Source: Bacteroidota bacterium
GTDB lineage: Bacteria > Bacteroidota > Ignavibacteria > Ignavibacteriales > Ignavibacteriaceae
NCBI GenBank assembly: GCA_021790055.1
Contig: JAJYIL010000009.1
Span: 1 to 17,340, forward strand
DNA: 17,340 nucleotides
Reading direction: 5' to 3'
Under the pieces are notes generated by a model. It did no database searches. It was not told the origin of the DNA and worked only from the letters and a program-made list of their open reading frames with translations. A program made the position numbers and the translations under genes. This document shows, one piece after another, positions 7,303 through 14,790 of this stretch. Numbering within the stretch: position 1 is the stretch's first letter; every line of letters starts with the position of its first letter.

Positions 7303-8934
7303 TTAGCTTAAATTGATTATCTGGTGTTCGAACTTATTAATAGTAAGCTCTTCGAACACCTTGTTTATTATCTCGATTCCGTACTTGTTCGCAAAATATA
7401 TAAAGTTGATTTCCCGTTCCTGCAGAATTGAATTCGGTAAAGCAACGCTTACAACCCTTTCAATTTGGCGAAGTGTAATTTCATGCTTTCTCTTCTGCGC
7501 CTCGTAAGCTTTAGCTTTAAATTCATCAAGATACTTCATTATTTTTTCTTCATACTTAGAAGAGACATCGCTGATTGTCTTATCAAACTCAAAGAGTCTT
7601 TCTTTAAGCTGGTCGAACGCAAGCTCAAGCTGGCTTGAAGTATTATTAAACACTTCCTCTATAGAAGTCTTGGAGATAGAATCAATCAGCTTCTGTTTTA
7701 ATTTGTCAGGGTCAAGGAACAACTCCGGCAGATTGATTCCGAACTTTTCAATGATAGAGTTAATGTTCTTCTCGATTATTGTTGCAGAAGATCTTGGATA
7801 AATAATCGGAGCTTCAACTTTATAAAAGCCGTAAAGCGGCATCACCTGTGCAAAGTAGGAAATTTCACTCGGACCGCCCACGTAGAATGCTGTCGGCAAA
7901 ACGTAATCCTGGCAAATCGGTCTTAGCAAAACATTAGGGCTGAATTTCTCCGGCTCGCTTTCGATATGAGATAAAATTTCTTCGAGCGAAAATTTTTTGC
8001 GCTTTCTCTTTAAGCGAAATTCATTTTCAACCGGTTCAATCAGGTACCTCCCTTCTTCAAAGCTGTAAAAAAGATTAACCGGGCGTACTTTTACCTGCGC
8101 GTGGTAAACCTCTTCAAGCTCCGCGCTGACTTTAACGAGCTTTTCGGTATGTATTCTAAAGTCAACAATTTCTTTTTTGAAGACCGGTCTTAAAAGATTC
8201 TTTATATTCTTATCCTGGGGATCGAAGATCACTAATCCATACTGGTCGAACAACCAGAAAAGCATCTCTTTAAAAGCTTGCTTAAAGGTATTTCCCGCTT
8301 TATAAAATAATTTTATCTTTTCTAAAACCAGGGGAGTAAATTCGGTTAATCGAAGATTTCTTTCAAGCTCAGCATAAAACTGTTCAAGCGTTTCATTAAA
8401 AACTATATTGCCGATGCTGCCTTTATTGTCGTCTTCATCCTCAAGAGCCTGACCGTAGCCAATTTGAGTAATGTTGTTGTTATCGTTAAGAAGGTTAATG
8501 CTGCGCACTTCATTAAAGTCGTGATCGTCGCCTTCAAGCCAGAAGACAGGTACAAAATAATAATCATCGTATCTTTCCGAAAGAAAAGTACTCAGCTTGA
8601 TTGCTGTCATCAATTTATAAAAGGTATAAAGCGGACCGCCGAAAATTCCAAGCTGCTGACCGGTAACAACCGCCAGCGTTTTTTTATCCGCAAGTGCTGC
8701 AATATTTTTCTGAGTCTTGGCAGAGGGATTCAAGCCCTGGTATTGTTCTTTAAGAGTCTGGGAAAGGGCTTCACGCGAATGATCGTGTGAACCGGAGACA
8801 CGTTCAAACAAATTCAAATATTCCTCCTTGTTGCGGAAGTCTATCTTATAAAAATTTTTTACGTTTTCAAATTCATAGAGATAATCCAGGAAAAGGTTAT
8901 GGTTCCCGGGAATGTCACTGAAATTGATATACAT
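7303..8934 (-). CDS. bshC: BshC, bacillithiol biosynthesis cysteine-adding enzyme
   Basis: BshC (YllA family) joins cysteine to glucosaminyl-malate, the last step of bacillithiol synthesis. Bacillithiol is the low-molecular-weight thiol used instead of glutathione in many Firmicutes and Bacteroidota-group bacteria. The 543-aa length fits the family. The Rossmann-like core shows TGQQLGIFGGPLYT (91-104), FWLEGDDHDFNE (131-142) and, further on, YVGGPSEISYFAQ with a 'YPR' active-site region. A helical, coiled-coil-like stretch rich in Lys/Glu lies near residues 440-500. The ATG is preceded on this strand by GGAGA five bases upstream, a good site that fixes the start. bshA and bshB are not in the window; they are often unlinked from bshC. 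The gene stands alone, transcribed against its neighbours. Confidence 0.95.
   Translation of the reverse strand: MYINFSDIPGNHNLFLDYLYEFENVKNFYKIDFRNKEEYLNLFERVSGSHDHSREALSQTLKEQYQGLNPSAKTQKNIAALADKKTLAVVTGQQLGIFGGPLYTFYKLMTAIKLSTFLSERYDDYYFVPVFWLEGDDHDFNEVRSINLLNDNNNITQIGYGQALEDEDDNKGSIGNIVFNETLEQFYAELERNLRLTEFTPLVLEKIKLFYKAGNTFKQAFKEMLFWLFDQYGLVIFDPQDKNIKNLLRPVFKKEIVDFRIHTEKLVKVSAELEEVYHAQVKVRPVNLFYSFEEGRYLIEPVENEFRLKRKRKKFSLEEILSHIESEPEKFSPNVLLRPICQDYVLPTAFYVGGPSEISYFAQVMPLYGFYKVEAPIIYPRSSATIIEKNINSIIEKFGINLPELFLDPDKLKQKLIDSISKTSIEEVFNNTSSQLELAFDQLKERLFEFDKTISDVSSKYEEKIMKYLDEFKAKAYEAQKRKHEITLRQIERVVSVALPNSILQEREINFIYFANKYGIEIINKVFEELTINKFEHQIINLS
7323..7360. repeat. Perfect 10-bp inverted repeat inside the bshC 3' end
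   Basis: The arms ggtgttcgaa (7323-7332) and ttcgaacacc (7351-7360) are perfectly complementary, with an 18-nt loop. They lie in the last 20 codons of bshC, encoding the regions around VFEEL and KFEHQ. The hairpin could pause or end transcription, or protect the 3' end of the mRNA, but no T-rich tail follows. It may also be chance. Confidence 0.4.
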
Positions 8935-8938
8935 CGTT

Positions 8939-8995
8939 TCTCCAATTGTTTGGGATTATATGAACAAAAGTAAGAAAAAGAATTTTCCGTAACAA
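8939..8995 (-). promoter_or_regulatory. Candidate promoter and ribosome-binding site of bshC
   Basis: Reading on the minus strand, a TTG (8993-8995) is followed after 20 nt by TACTTTTG (8972-8965). This matches the TTG/TAnnTTTG promoter pattern known from Bacteroidota. Further downstream are an exact TATAAT (8960-8955), with no good -35 box, and a GGAGA ribosome-binding site (8943-8939) close to the ATG. The remaining spacer up to the radical SAM gene (about 8996-9137) shows only a short palindrome, ctttg-aaa-caaag, at 9016-9028. The promoter assignment is inference from consensus. Confidence 0.45.
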
Positions 8996-9137
8996 TAAGC
9001 TGGCAGCATTAAACGCTTTGAAACAAAGTGAACCGGGTTGTTGCTGTCACAATATGTTTTCTAATTCTTATTAAGTGCAGTTTCAAGATGGATGATAATT
9101 ATTTATCTTCCAGCCCAATTTTATTAAGAATCTTTAA

Positions 9138-10154
9138 TTGGAAATTGATCCGCTAAAATACTTAACCGCCAAGCGAGCCTTGAACGTCGTTCAAGTAATA
9201 AGCTCGTTTGTCGTTTCGATAATTATCAGGAAGCCGGTTGTGTGGGGAATGCCGGTCTCATTTTCGATTGAGCCGACAAATTTATGCAACCTGCAATGCC
9301 CCGAATGTCCATCCGGTTTGGGCGAACTTACCAGACCGCTTGGTTTGCTGAAGCTTGATGATTTCAAAAATTTTATTGACCAGATAAAGCAAACCGGATT
9401 CTACGTGCAGTTATTTTTCCAAGGCGAGCCGTACATTAACAAAAATCTTCCTGCAATGATCCGCTATGCACGGGAGAATAAAGTTTATGTTTCAATAAGC
9501 ACCAACGGATTATTGATCTCGCAAAAGAATGTGGATACAATTCTAAAAGATGCACCCGACAAACTTATCTTTTCTATCGATGGCTTGAATGAAGAGACAT
9601 ACCAAAATTACAGAGTCGGCGGCACTTTTAAGACGGCTGATAGCGGGCTGAAGCTTCTTCTTAAAAGGAAAGAAGAGCTGAAAAAGAAAATACCATTCGT
9701 TGAGCTTCAGTTTATAGTGATGAAACAAAACGAACATCAGGTTGATGAAGTTTTGAAATACGGTGAAGACGTTGGAGTTGATAAAGTTGTTTTGAAAACG
9801 ATGCAGGTTTCATCCTTTGAAAATGCTATGCGCTTTCTTCCTTCAAATAAAAATTACAGCAGGTACATTTTAAGCGATGGTAAGGTGAAAATAAAAAACA
9901 AGCTGAAGAATCACTGCTTTGCATTGTGGCGGACTTCAGTTATGACCTGGGACGGTAAAATAGTTCCTTGCTGCTTTGATAAAGATGCTGACTTTGAATT
10001 GGGAAATTTGAAAAATCATACATTCCAGGAAATCTGGAAATCAGATGCTTACCGGAAATTTCGCCTGGGGATTCTGAACAACCGGAAAGGTTTAGAAATG
10101 TGCACTAACTGCACCGAAGGGCTGAAAATGAATATTATGCAGATTGAAAGTTGA
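9138..10154 (+). CDS. Radical SAM/SPASM-domain protein of unknown substrate
   Basis: This 338-aa protein has the radical SAM cluster motif CxxxCxxC at C50, C54 and C57 (EPTNLCNLQCPEC), which binds the SAM-cleaving [4Fe-4S] cluster. A C-terminal SPASM-type cysteine set follows (C260, C278, C279, C322, C325) for auxiliary clusters. The N-terminal 40 residues (KYLTAKRALN...KPVVWGMP) are typical of a Bacteroidota subfamily reading SIEPT-x-CNL-x-CPECPSG. The substrate is unknown; related proteins act on peptides or small molecules, and some sit in cell-surface or lipid gene sets. An in-frame TAA stands immediately before the TTG at 9138, so TTG is the earliest possible start; the next candidates are TTG at 9180 and an ATG near 9249, the last just before the motif. 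The neighbours (secreted protein, flippase-like protein, glycosyltransferase) hint at an envelope role, but this is weak. Confidence 0.85.
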   Translation: MEIDPLKYLTAKRALNVVQVISSFVVSIIIRKPVVWGMPVSFSIEPTNLCNLQCPECPSGLGELTRPLGLLKLDDFKNFIDQIKQTGFYVQLFFQGEPYINKNLPAMIRYARENKVYVSISTNGLLISQKNVDTILKDAPDKLIFSIDGLNEETYQNYRVGGTFKTADSGLKLLLKRKEELKKKIPFVELQFIVMKQNEHQVDEVLKYGEDVGVDKVVLKTMQVSSFENAMRFLPSNKNYSRYILSDGKVKIKNKLKNHCFALWRTSVMTWDGKIVPCCFDKDADFELGNLKNHTFQEIWKSDAYRKFRLGILNNRKGLEMCTNCTEGLKMNIMQIES

Positions 10155-10180
10155 GGCAGGAAATTTGTTTAAATAAATCT

Positions 10181-10188
10181 TAGGTTTG
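10181..10188 (+). promoter_or_regulatory. Candidate -7 element TAGGTTTG
   Basis: An exact TAnnTTTG match lies 38 nt before the ATG of the secreted DUF1207-like gene, in the 71-bp spacer after the radical SAM gene. No TTG sits at the expected 19-21 nt upstream (the nearest TTTG is 13 nt away), so this is only a half-match. It suggests that a second transcription unit starts here. Confidence 0.3.
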
Positions 10189-10225
10189 GAGAGAAGTTTT
10201 TCCACAACCTGTTAATTCAAAGATA

Positions 10226-11143
10226 ATGAGAAAAATATTTACTTTAGTTTTCCTTTTTACCCTTTTCTGGCAATCCGGATATTCACAAAATAAAAATTCC
10301 AATCTGACGTTATCGAAAGACAACTCCACAAATCAAACTAGTTTCGAACTGTTCCCGCCGGGATTAAGCTTTCTTCCTCTCAAAGCAGCAATTGATGAGC
10401 CACGAATGGGATTGCTTTATTATACAGCAACGACAAATATGAAAGTCGACATCGGCAATTCGATTGATGTTTTGGGATTCAACTTCCCTAAATCAAAAAC
10501 AAGGATTACAGTCGGGGCAGAATTTATGGCTTATGCATATGTTACCTCATACCTTTCTTACAGGCTTCAGATAGATGCAATCGACGGCTTCTTCGGAGGG
10601 AATGTTGTTTATTCAAAAAGCCTGGACAATGGAAGATTCGTAACGAGATTTCGATACATCCACAGCAGTGCCCATTTAGTGGATGGACATTGGGACAATT
10701 CTACTGACCAGTGGCTTAACAACCAGCTGCCGGATGCCTATGGAAATAATTACGGAGAATTATTATTCGCACGTGAAGAATACCTTGGAATTTCCTTTCT
10801 TCGTTATTATGCCGGACTGTCAATGTCAACCGGCAAAAAGACAGGTGATAGAAAATTAAAAAGATTTTTATACAAAGGCGGCTTCGAATATTCAATTCCC
10901 AATCTTCTCGGAAAAGTTTTTGATAAGGATGAAAGCATCTTTGCTGCGGTAAATTTTGATGTCCGCGGAATACCTGAGTATATTGTCAATCAAAATTATT
11001 TGATAGGGCTTAAATTTGGCGAATGGGAAGGGGAGGGTTTAGTATTTTATGTTTCTTACTATAACGGAGGCGATGTCTTCAATCAATATTTTAGCGAAAG
11101 AGTATCGAGATTTGGTATTGGCTTTATGTTTGATTTTATTTGA
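10226..11143 (+). CDS. Secreted DUF1207-like outer-membrane protein
   Basis: This is a 305-aa exported protein. Residues 1-20 form a signal peptide (basic MRKIF, hydrophobic core, cleavage near GYS-QN). The mature part has alternating aromatic beta-strand patterns. Features resembling the DUF1207 family are an early FPPGLSFLPLKAAIDEPR segment (43-60), an RYIHSSAHLVDGHW segment (143-156) and a later YAREYL-like 'FAREEYLGISFLRYYAG' segment. The C-terminus ends in hydrophobic and aromatic residues (MFDFI), as expected for a beta-barrel inserted by BAM. The function of DUF1207 is unknown. It probably lies in the outer membrane. The family call is from remembered sequence pattern and could be wrong; export and barrel character are better supported. 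Confidence 0.65.
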   Translation: MRKIFTLVFLFTLFWQSGYSQNKNSNLTLSKDNSTNQTSFELFPPGLSFLPLKAAIDEPRMGLLYYTATTNMKVDIGNSIDVLGFNFPKSKTRITVGAEFMAYAYVTSYLSYRLQIDAIDGFFGGNVVYSKSLDNGRFVTRFRYIHSSAHLVDGHWDNSTDQWLNNQLPDAYGNNYGELLFAREEYLGISFLRYYAGLSMSTGKKTGDRKLKRFLYKGGFEYSIPNLLGKVFDKDESIFAAVNFDVRGIPEYIVNQNYLIGLKFGEWEGEGLVFYVSYYNGGDVFNQYFSERVSRFGIGFMFDFI

Positions 11144-11162
11144 TTAAAAATAAAATAATTTT

Positions 11163-12146
11163 ATGGAAATAGGAGTACTGAAAAACAAATCGTTGGAAAT
11201 TCTTTCCGGGAAGCAATTTTATTTAATTGTTTTAAGAATTGTAATTGCAGCCGGATTAATTTCATTCATCTTATATAAAGTTAAACCAGCAGAAGTATTT
11301 GGCGCAATTGTAAACGCCGACTTATATTTAATCTTAATCGCTTTCGCACTTACATCGTTAAACCTGTTTCTTCAATTTAAAAAGTGGAAGCTAACGAGCT
11401 CATACTTGCTTAAAGAAACAGAGGCGAGAAAAATTTGGCGCTCCTTGTTCTTTGGTATTGCCGCCGGCTCGTTTACTCCGGCTCGTATCGGCGAATATTT
11501 CGGGCGTGCACTCGAGTACAAAGAAAAGCCGGTTTTACAGGTTACAATAGCAACATTAGTTGACAAATTCTTTACCTTTGTCGTCGTCGCTTTTATCGGC
11601 TCGATTACAAGTATTTTATTTCTTAATTATTATTATAATGTAAATTCGCTGATTACTGTTACACTTTTCGTTGTCCTTATTCTTCTGTTTTATTTCTTTA
11701 TCTCGATATTACTTCACCCAAGGTTATGGAATAATCTTATTATAAATTATTTAAGATCCAGAAGAAGACTAAGCCGGTTCTTCAAGCAGCTCGAAATCAT
11801 TAAATCAATGGATAAAAATTATTCATCAAGAATGATAGGCTGGACCGTAGTATTCTATTCGTGTTACATTACACAGTTTGCATTGCTGACGGCTGCATTT
11901 ACAAGACATAATAATTTCTTTCACTTCCTGTGGGCGGGTAATCTGGTAATGTTTGCAAAGTCAATCATTCCGCCGGTTTCATTGGCTGAAATCGGCATCC
12001 GGGAGGGCGCTTCGGTTTTCTTTTTAACAAAGATGGGCGAGCTTGCTTCGCCGGCATTTGATGCATCAATCTTTTTGTTTTTTATAAATGTACTTGTTCC
12101 TTCTTTAATCGGTGTTGTATTACTTTTTAAAAAAAACAATGCTTAG
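11163..12146 (+). CDS. UPF0104/AglD-type flippase-like integral membrane protein
   Basis: This 327-aa inner-membrane protein with about eight hydrophobic segments belongs to the lysylphosphatidylglycerol synthase transmembrane (UPF0104, COG0392) family. Diagnostic segments are GSFTPARIGEYFGRA at 102-116 and the late PPVSLAEIGIREGASVFFL, corresponding to the family's 'G..P.R.GE..R' and 'P...G.GvrE' elements. The soluble aminoacyl-transferase domain of MprF is absent, so it is the stand-alone form, often proposed to move lipid-linked intermediates or anchor glycosylation. Its 3' end overlaps the following GT2 gene by 8 bp, a strong sign of joint translation and of a shared job in making or modifying a glycolipid or surface glycan (inference). 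Confidence 0.83.
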   Translation: MEIGVLKNKSLEILSGKQFYLIVLRIVIAAGLISFILYKVKPAEVFGAIVNADLYLILIAFALTSLNLFLQFKKWKLTSSYLLKETEARKIWRSLFFGIAAGSFTPARIGEYFGRALEYKEKPVLQVTIATLVDKFFTFVVVAFIGSITSILFLNYYYNVNSLITVTLFVVLILLFYFFISILLHPRLWNNLIINYLRSRRRLSRFFKQLEIIKSMDKNYSSRMIGWTVVFYSCYITQFALLTAAFTRHNNFFHFLWAGNLVMFAKSIIPPVSLAEIGIREGASVFFLTKMGELASPAFDASIFLFFINVLVPSLIGVVLLFKKNNA

Positions 12147-13275
12147 TGCTTGCCTAACAATTTTCTTCATCTTTCTACTAATCAATTATCTTTATTTTTT
12201 ATCAAGAATCTTCCGTGGTTTGAGCTTACTGGGTTATTCCAAACCGAGAAGGCTTCCTGAAGAGTTAGTTTCCATAATAATTCCTTTTAGAAATGAGTCT
12301 GAAAATATTTTGAATAGTCTGGATAGTATTGAGAATCAGGACTATCCTAAGAACAAATTTGAAGTTGTTTACGTTAACGATTCATCAAGCGATGATTCAT
12401 TAGAGAAACTATCTTACGCAAAGAAATCCGGCAACATCAGGATATTATCGGTGCCGAAGAGCTATTCAATAAATGCGCATAAAAAAAGAGCGATAAGATT
12501 TGCCATTGAACATTCCTCCGGTGGAATAATAGTAGCTACGGATGCAGACTGCATTCATAGCGAAAACTGGCTAAGTTCGCTCTTAGAAATGTTCGATAAA
12601 AGCACCGGGTTTGTTTCCGGTCCGGTTGAGTTTATAGCCAACAACACTCTGTTCTCAAAGCTTCAGAAACTCGAGTTTGCAGGCTTGGTTTTTTCCGGCG
12701 CAGGGCTAATAGGAATTGATAAACCAACAATTTGCAATGCAGCAAACATCGCCTATAGAAAGTCGGTTTATAAAATGGTAAACGGATTTAACGATAACCT
12801 TAATCTTTCTTCAGGCGATGATGAATTGTTGATGCAGAAAATCAGGAAGGTGACTGATTATAAAATTAAGTTTTGTGTTGATAAAGATTCAATTGTGAAA
12901 ACACAGGCAAATGAGACACTTGGCAAGTTTTATCATCAAAGGAAAAGGTGGGCAAGCAAAGGACTTTTTTACGCCGATAAGCTATTAGTTGTGAAGCTTA
13001 TCTTAATTTTTCTTTTTTACTTAAGCCTATTCTTAATGCCTTTAGCCGCGATATTTCTTTCAATAAATTTTATTGTCCTTTTAGCTTCCGGCTTCATCCT
13101 GAAAATGTTATTTGAATATCTAATTTTGAAAAGAGGGGCAAGATTATTTTACGGAATGGATTTGCTTAAATATATTTTTGTAGCCGAGCTGCTTCATGTG
13201 CCGTATATTATTATTGCCGGATTTGTTGGTGCATTCGGCAACTTCAAATGGAAAGATAGGGAAGTAAAAAGATAA
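12139..13275 (+). CDS. Membrane-anchored family 2 glycosyltransferase
   Basis: This 378-aa processive-type GT2 has a membrane helix at residues 4-22, a GT-A domain (about 43-275) and C-terminal helices near 285-304, 306-327 and 344-366. The nucleotide-sugar site shows VSIIIPFRNE (44-53), VNDSSSDDS (79-87), the DxD motif TDADC (134-138), GDDELL (226-231, acceptor-side acid) and QRKRW (267-271, the QxxRW motif). This set is complete, so the enzyme is probably active. The catalytic domain faces the cytoplasm, and the lipid acceptor is probably at the inner membrane. An upstream GTG at 12112 would add nine residues; the ATG at 12139, which overlaps the flippase-like gene by 8 bp, is preferred. 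The sugar and acceptor are unknown. The stop abuts the convergent TetR stop with no spacer. Confidence 0.9.
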   Translation: MLSACLTIFFIFLLINYLYFLSRIFRGLSLLGYSKPRRLPEELVSIIIPFRNESENILNSLDSIENQDYPKNKFEVVYVNDSSSDDSLEKLSYAKKSGNIRILSVPKSYSINAHKKRAIRFAIEHSSGGIIVATDADCIHSENWLSSLLEMFDKSTGFVSGPVEFIANNTLFSKLQKLEFAGLVFSGAGLIGIDKPTICNAANIAYRKSVYKMVNGFNDNLNLSSGDDELLMQKIRKVTDYKIKFCVDKDSIVKTQANETLGKFYHQRKRWASKGLFYADKLLVVKLILIFLFYLSLFLMPLAAIFLSINFIVLLASGFILKMLFEYLILKRGARLFYGMDLLKYIFVAELLHVPYIIIAGFVGAFGNFKWKDREVKR

Positions 13276-13824
13276 TTAAATAATTTTCAGCCTTTCAATG
13301 CCTTCTTTGCTGTATCTCTTTAGAAGAAATTCTTTCATATCATGCAATGGGAAAAGTGTTTTATCGAAGAAATAATCAAACCCGATTCCATCAAGCAGCG
13401 CGCCTAAAAATCTAAGTTCAAGTTCCGGATTTTTGAAACCGATACTTTTGAATACCTCCTTTAGCTTTTCCGAATATTTTTTATTGAACTCTGCAGAAAT
13501 CTCTTTACTTTCTTCTACAACTCCCGGCTGAAAAATAAATGAAGCATAAAGAAGCCATAGCTGTTCGTTTTCTTCATAGTATTTAAAAGAAAACTCAATT
13601 ATCAGCTTCAACTTCTCATAAGGGTCGTGAACGGAATCCATGGCTTCGATAAACTTTTCGCCTTCCTGAAAAAGCTGCTCAAAGATTGCCTGTATAATTT
13701 TTTGCTTGCTCTCAAAGTAATTGTAAGCCAATCCTTTCGAGATATTTGCCGCTTTGGCTATATCACTGATTGAAGTTCCGTGGAAGCCTTTCTCGGCAAA
13801 AAGCTTTAGCGAAGAAATTAATAT
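13276..13824 (-). pseudogene. TetR-family regulator lacking its start (5'-truncated)
   Basis: The open frame encodes about 182 residues of a TetR repressor. The helix-turn-helix is intact, reading SLKLFAEKGFHGTSIS, then DIAKAANISKGLAYNYFESK, followed by a helical ligand-binding domain. Upstream of the codons for ILISSLKLFAEKG there is an in-frame TAA at 13825-13827, and no ATG, GTG or TTG lies between it and the HTH. The only standard start (TTG at 13731) would remove most of the HTH. Typical TetR proteins have 8-15 more residues before this point, so the start seems lost by deletion, a sequencing error, or use of a non-standard ATT/ATA codon. In the usual arrangement it would repress the divergent export genes. 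The stop directly abuts that of the GT2 gene. Confidence 0.75.
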
Positions 13825-14534
13825 TTAGCTTGTCGATAATTCTCATTACAGGCGAATTTTTATTTTCACAGACAGCAGAGGAAATCGTAACTAAAGCCGA
13901 AAACGATGTGAAGGGTAAATCATCTTACGGAACAATTGAGATGATAATAAAGACTCCGGATTATATCCGCACATTGAAGATGGAATCATGGTGGGTAGGC
14001 AACGAAAAAACTTTGATTGTAACCAAAGCACCGGCAAAGGAAGAAGGAAATAAAACGCTGAAGATTGGCGATGAAATCTGGACTTATCTCCGCAACACTG
14101 AAACAACAATTAAGATTCCACCGTCGATGATGCTTCAATCATGGAACGGCTCCGACTTTACTAATGACGACCTTGTTCGCGAATCGAATTTGGTAAAGGA
14201 TTACAATTTAACAATCCTTGATACTGAAAAAATAAATAACGAAAAATGCTGGAAGGTTCAGCTTGTACCGAAGACTGATGCGCCGGTTGTCTGGGGGAAA
14301 ATTTATTATTGGGTTAGGATGTCGGATTATCTTCCCGCGCTGCTTTAATATTATGATGAGAAAGGGAAAATGGTTAGGTACATGACTTACACCGATATAA
14401 AGAACTTTCACGGAAGAGTTATGCCGTCGAAGTGGACTATGTATAATGTCGCGAAGAAGGGACATTCAACAACTATTATTGTTGACGACATGCGCTTCGA
14501 TGCAAAGATACCTGATAAGATTTTTTCCTTCTAG
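13812..14534 (+). pseudogene. LolA-like outer-membrane lipoprotein-sorting protein, broken by in-frame stop
   Basis: The frame encodes a signal peptide (KKLIFSLSIILITGEFLFSQ), then a LolA/LolB-like beta-barrel-half domain of the type annotated 'outer membrane lipoprotein-sorting protein'. Typical segments are APAKEEGNKTLKIGDEIWTY and PPSMMLQSWNGSDFTNDDL. These periplasmic proteins accompany LolCDE-like ABC modules and carry lipid or lipoprotein. The frame is interrupted by TAA at 14346-14348, inside YLPALL-stop-YYDEKGK. It then stays open for 61 more family-like codons (YYDEKGKMVRYMTYTD...FHGRVMPSKWTMYN...DDMRFDAKIPDKIF) to TAG at 14532. No ATG precedes the signal peptide; where ATG is expected there is GCG (13809-13811). 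The frame can be extended only to a TTG at 13770, which is antisense to TetR. Homology is good; whether a product is made is doubtful. Confidence 0.75.
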
Positions 14535-14557
14535 GAATTGGAAAGGGGAAACTAAAA

Positions 14558-14648
14558 TCAGAGGTCAGAGGTCAGAAGTCAGAGGTCAGAAGTCAGAAGT
14601 CAGAGGTCAGAAGTCAGAAGTCAGAGGTCAGAGGTCAGAGGTCAGAAT
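14558..14648. repeat. Tandem heptamer array tcaga[g/a]g, 12 copies
   Basis: Twelve perfect-length copies of tcagagg or tcagaag run head to tail from 14558 to 14641, followed by a degenerate tcagaat. The variable fifth-to-sixth purine reads G G A G A A G A A G G G across the copies. The array starts 23 nt after the LolA-like frame ends and lies in the 256-bp gap before the permease gene. A reading frame across it would encode RGQRSEV repeats, but this is a by-product of period 7 times 3. It resembles short tandemly repeated repetitive sequences known from cyanobacteria and other phyla; no function is evident. Confidence 0.9.
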
Positions 14649-14665
14649 TGAACGATCATTGAAAA

Positions 14666-14740
14666 CATTCTTGCATTGCAGCATATTTTCATACACTCAT
14701 GCTTCGCCGCGGCGAACATGCAATCATGCATTCATGCTAA
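14666..14740. repeat. Period-8 inverted array centred on a perfect palindrome
   Basis: On the left, 'cat' recurs exactly every 8 nt (14666, 14674, 14682, 14690, 14698). On the right, CATGC units recur every 8 nt (14717, 14725, 14733). Between them is ttcgccgcggcgaa (14703-14716), a perfect 14-bp palindrome and the most GC-rich element of the spacer. The whole can fold as a hairpin or cruciform. It ends about 50 nt before the permease ATG, so it could be an operator, a leader hairpin, or a mobile repeat unit. Confidence 0.7.
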
Positions 14741-14790
14741 GAATTAAACAAGTGATAATGAAAGATAGTTTTAACGAAAGATAAATTTAT

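Noticed and set aside
9016..9028. Short palindrome ctttg-aaa-caaag in the bshC/radical SAM divergent spacer
   Set aside because: Five-base arms are too short to call an operator without a second copy or a neighbouring regulator; noted only.
13276..13731. TetR taken as a complete 151-aa gene starting at TTG 13731
   Set aside because: That start cuts off most of the helix-turn-helix, which is plainly encoded upstream in the same frame to about 13812.
14558..14648. Possible CRISPR array
   Set aside because: Units are 7 nt and contiguous, with no spacers and no cas genes nearby.
14446..14784. Plus-strand frame of 112 codons containing RGQRSEV repeats
   Set aside because: The repeats arise because a 7-nt array read in triplets repeats every 21 nt. 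The frame overlaps the LolA-like gene out of phase and has no ribosome-binding site or family resemblance.
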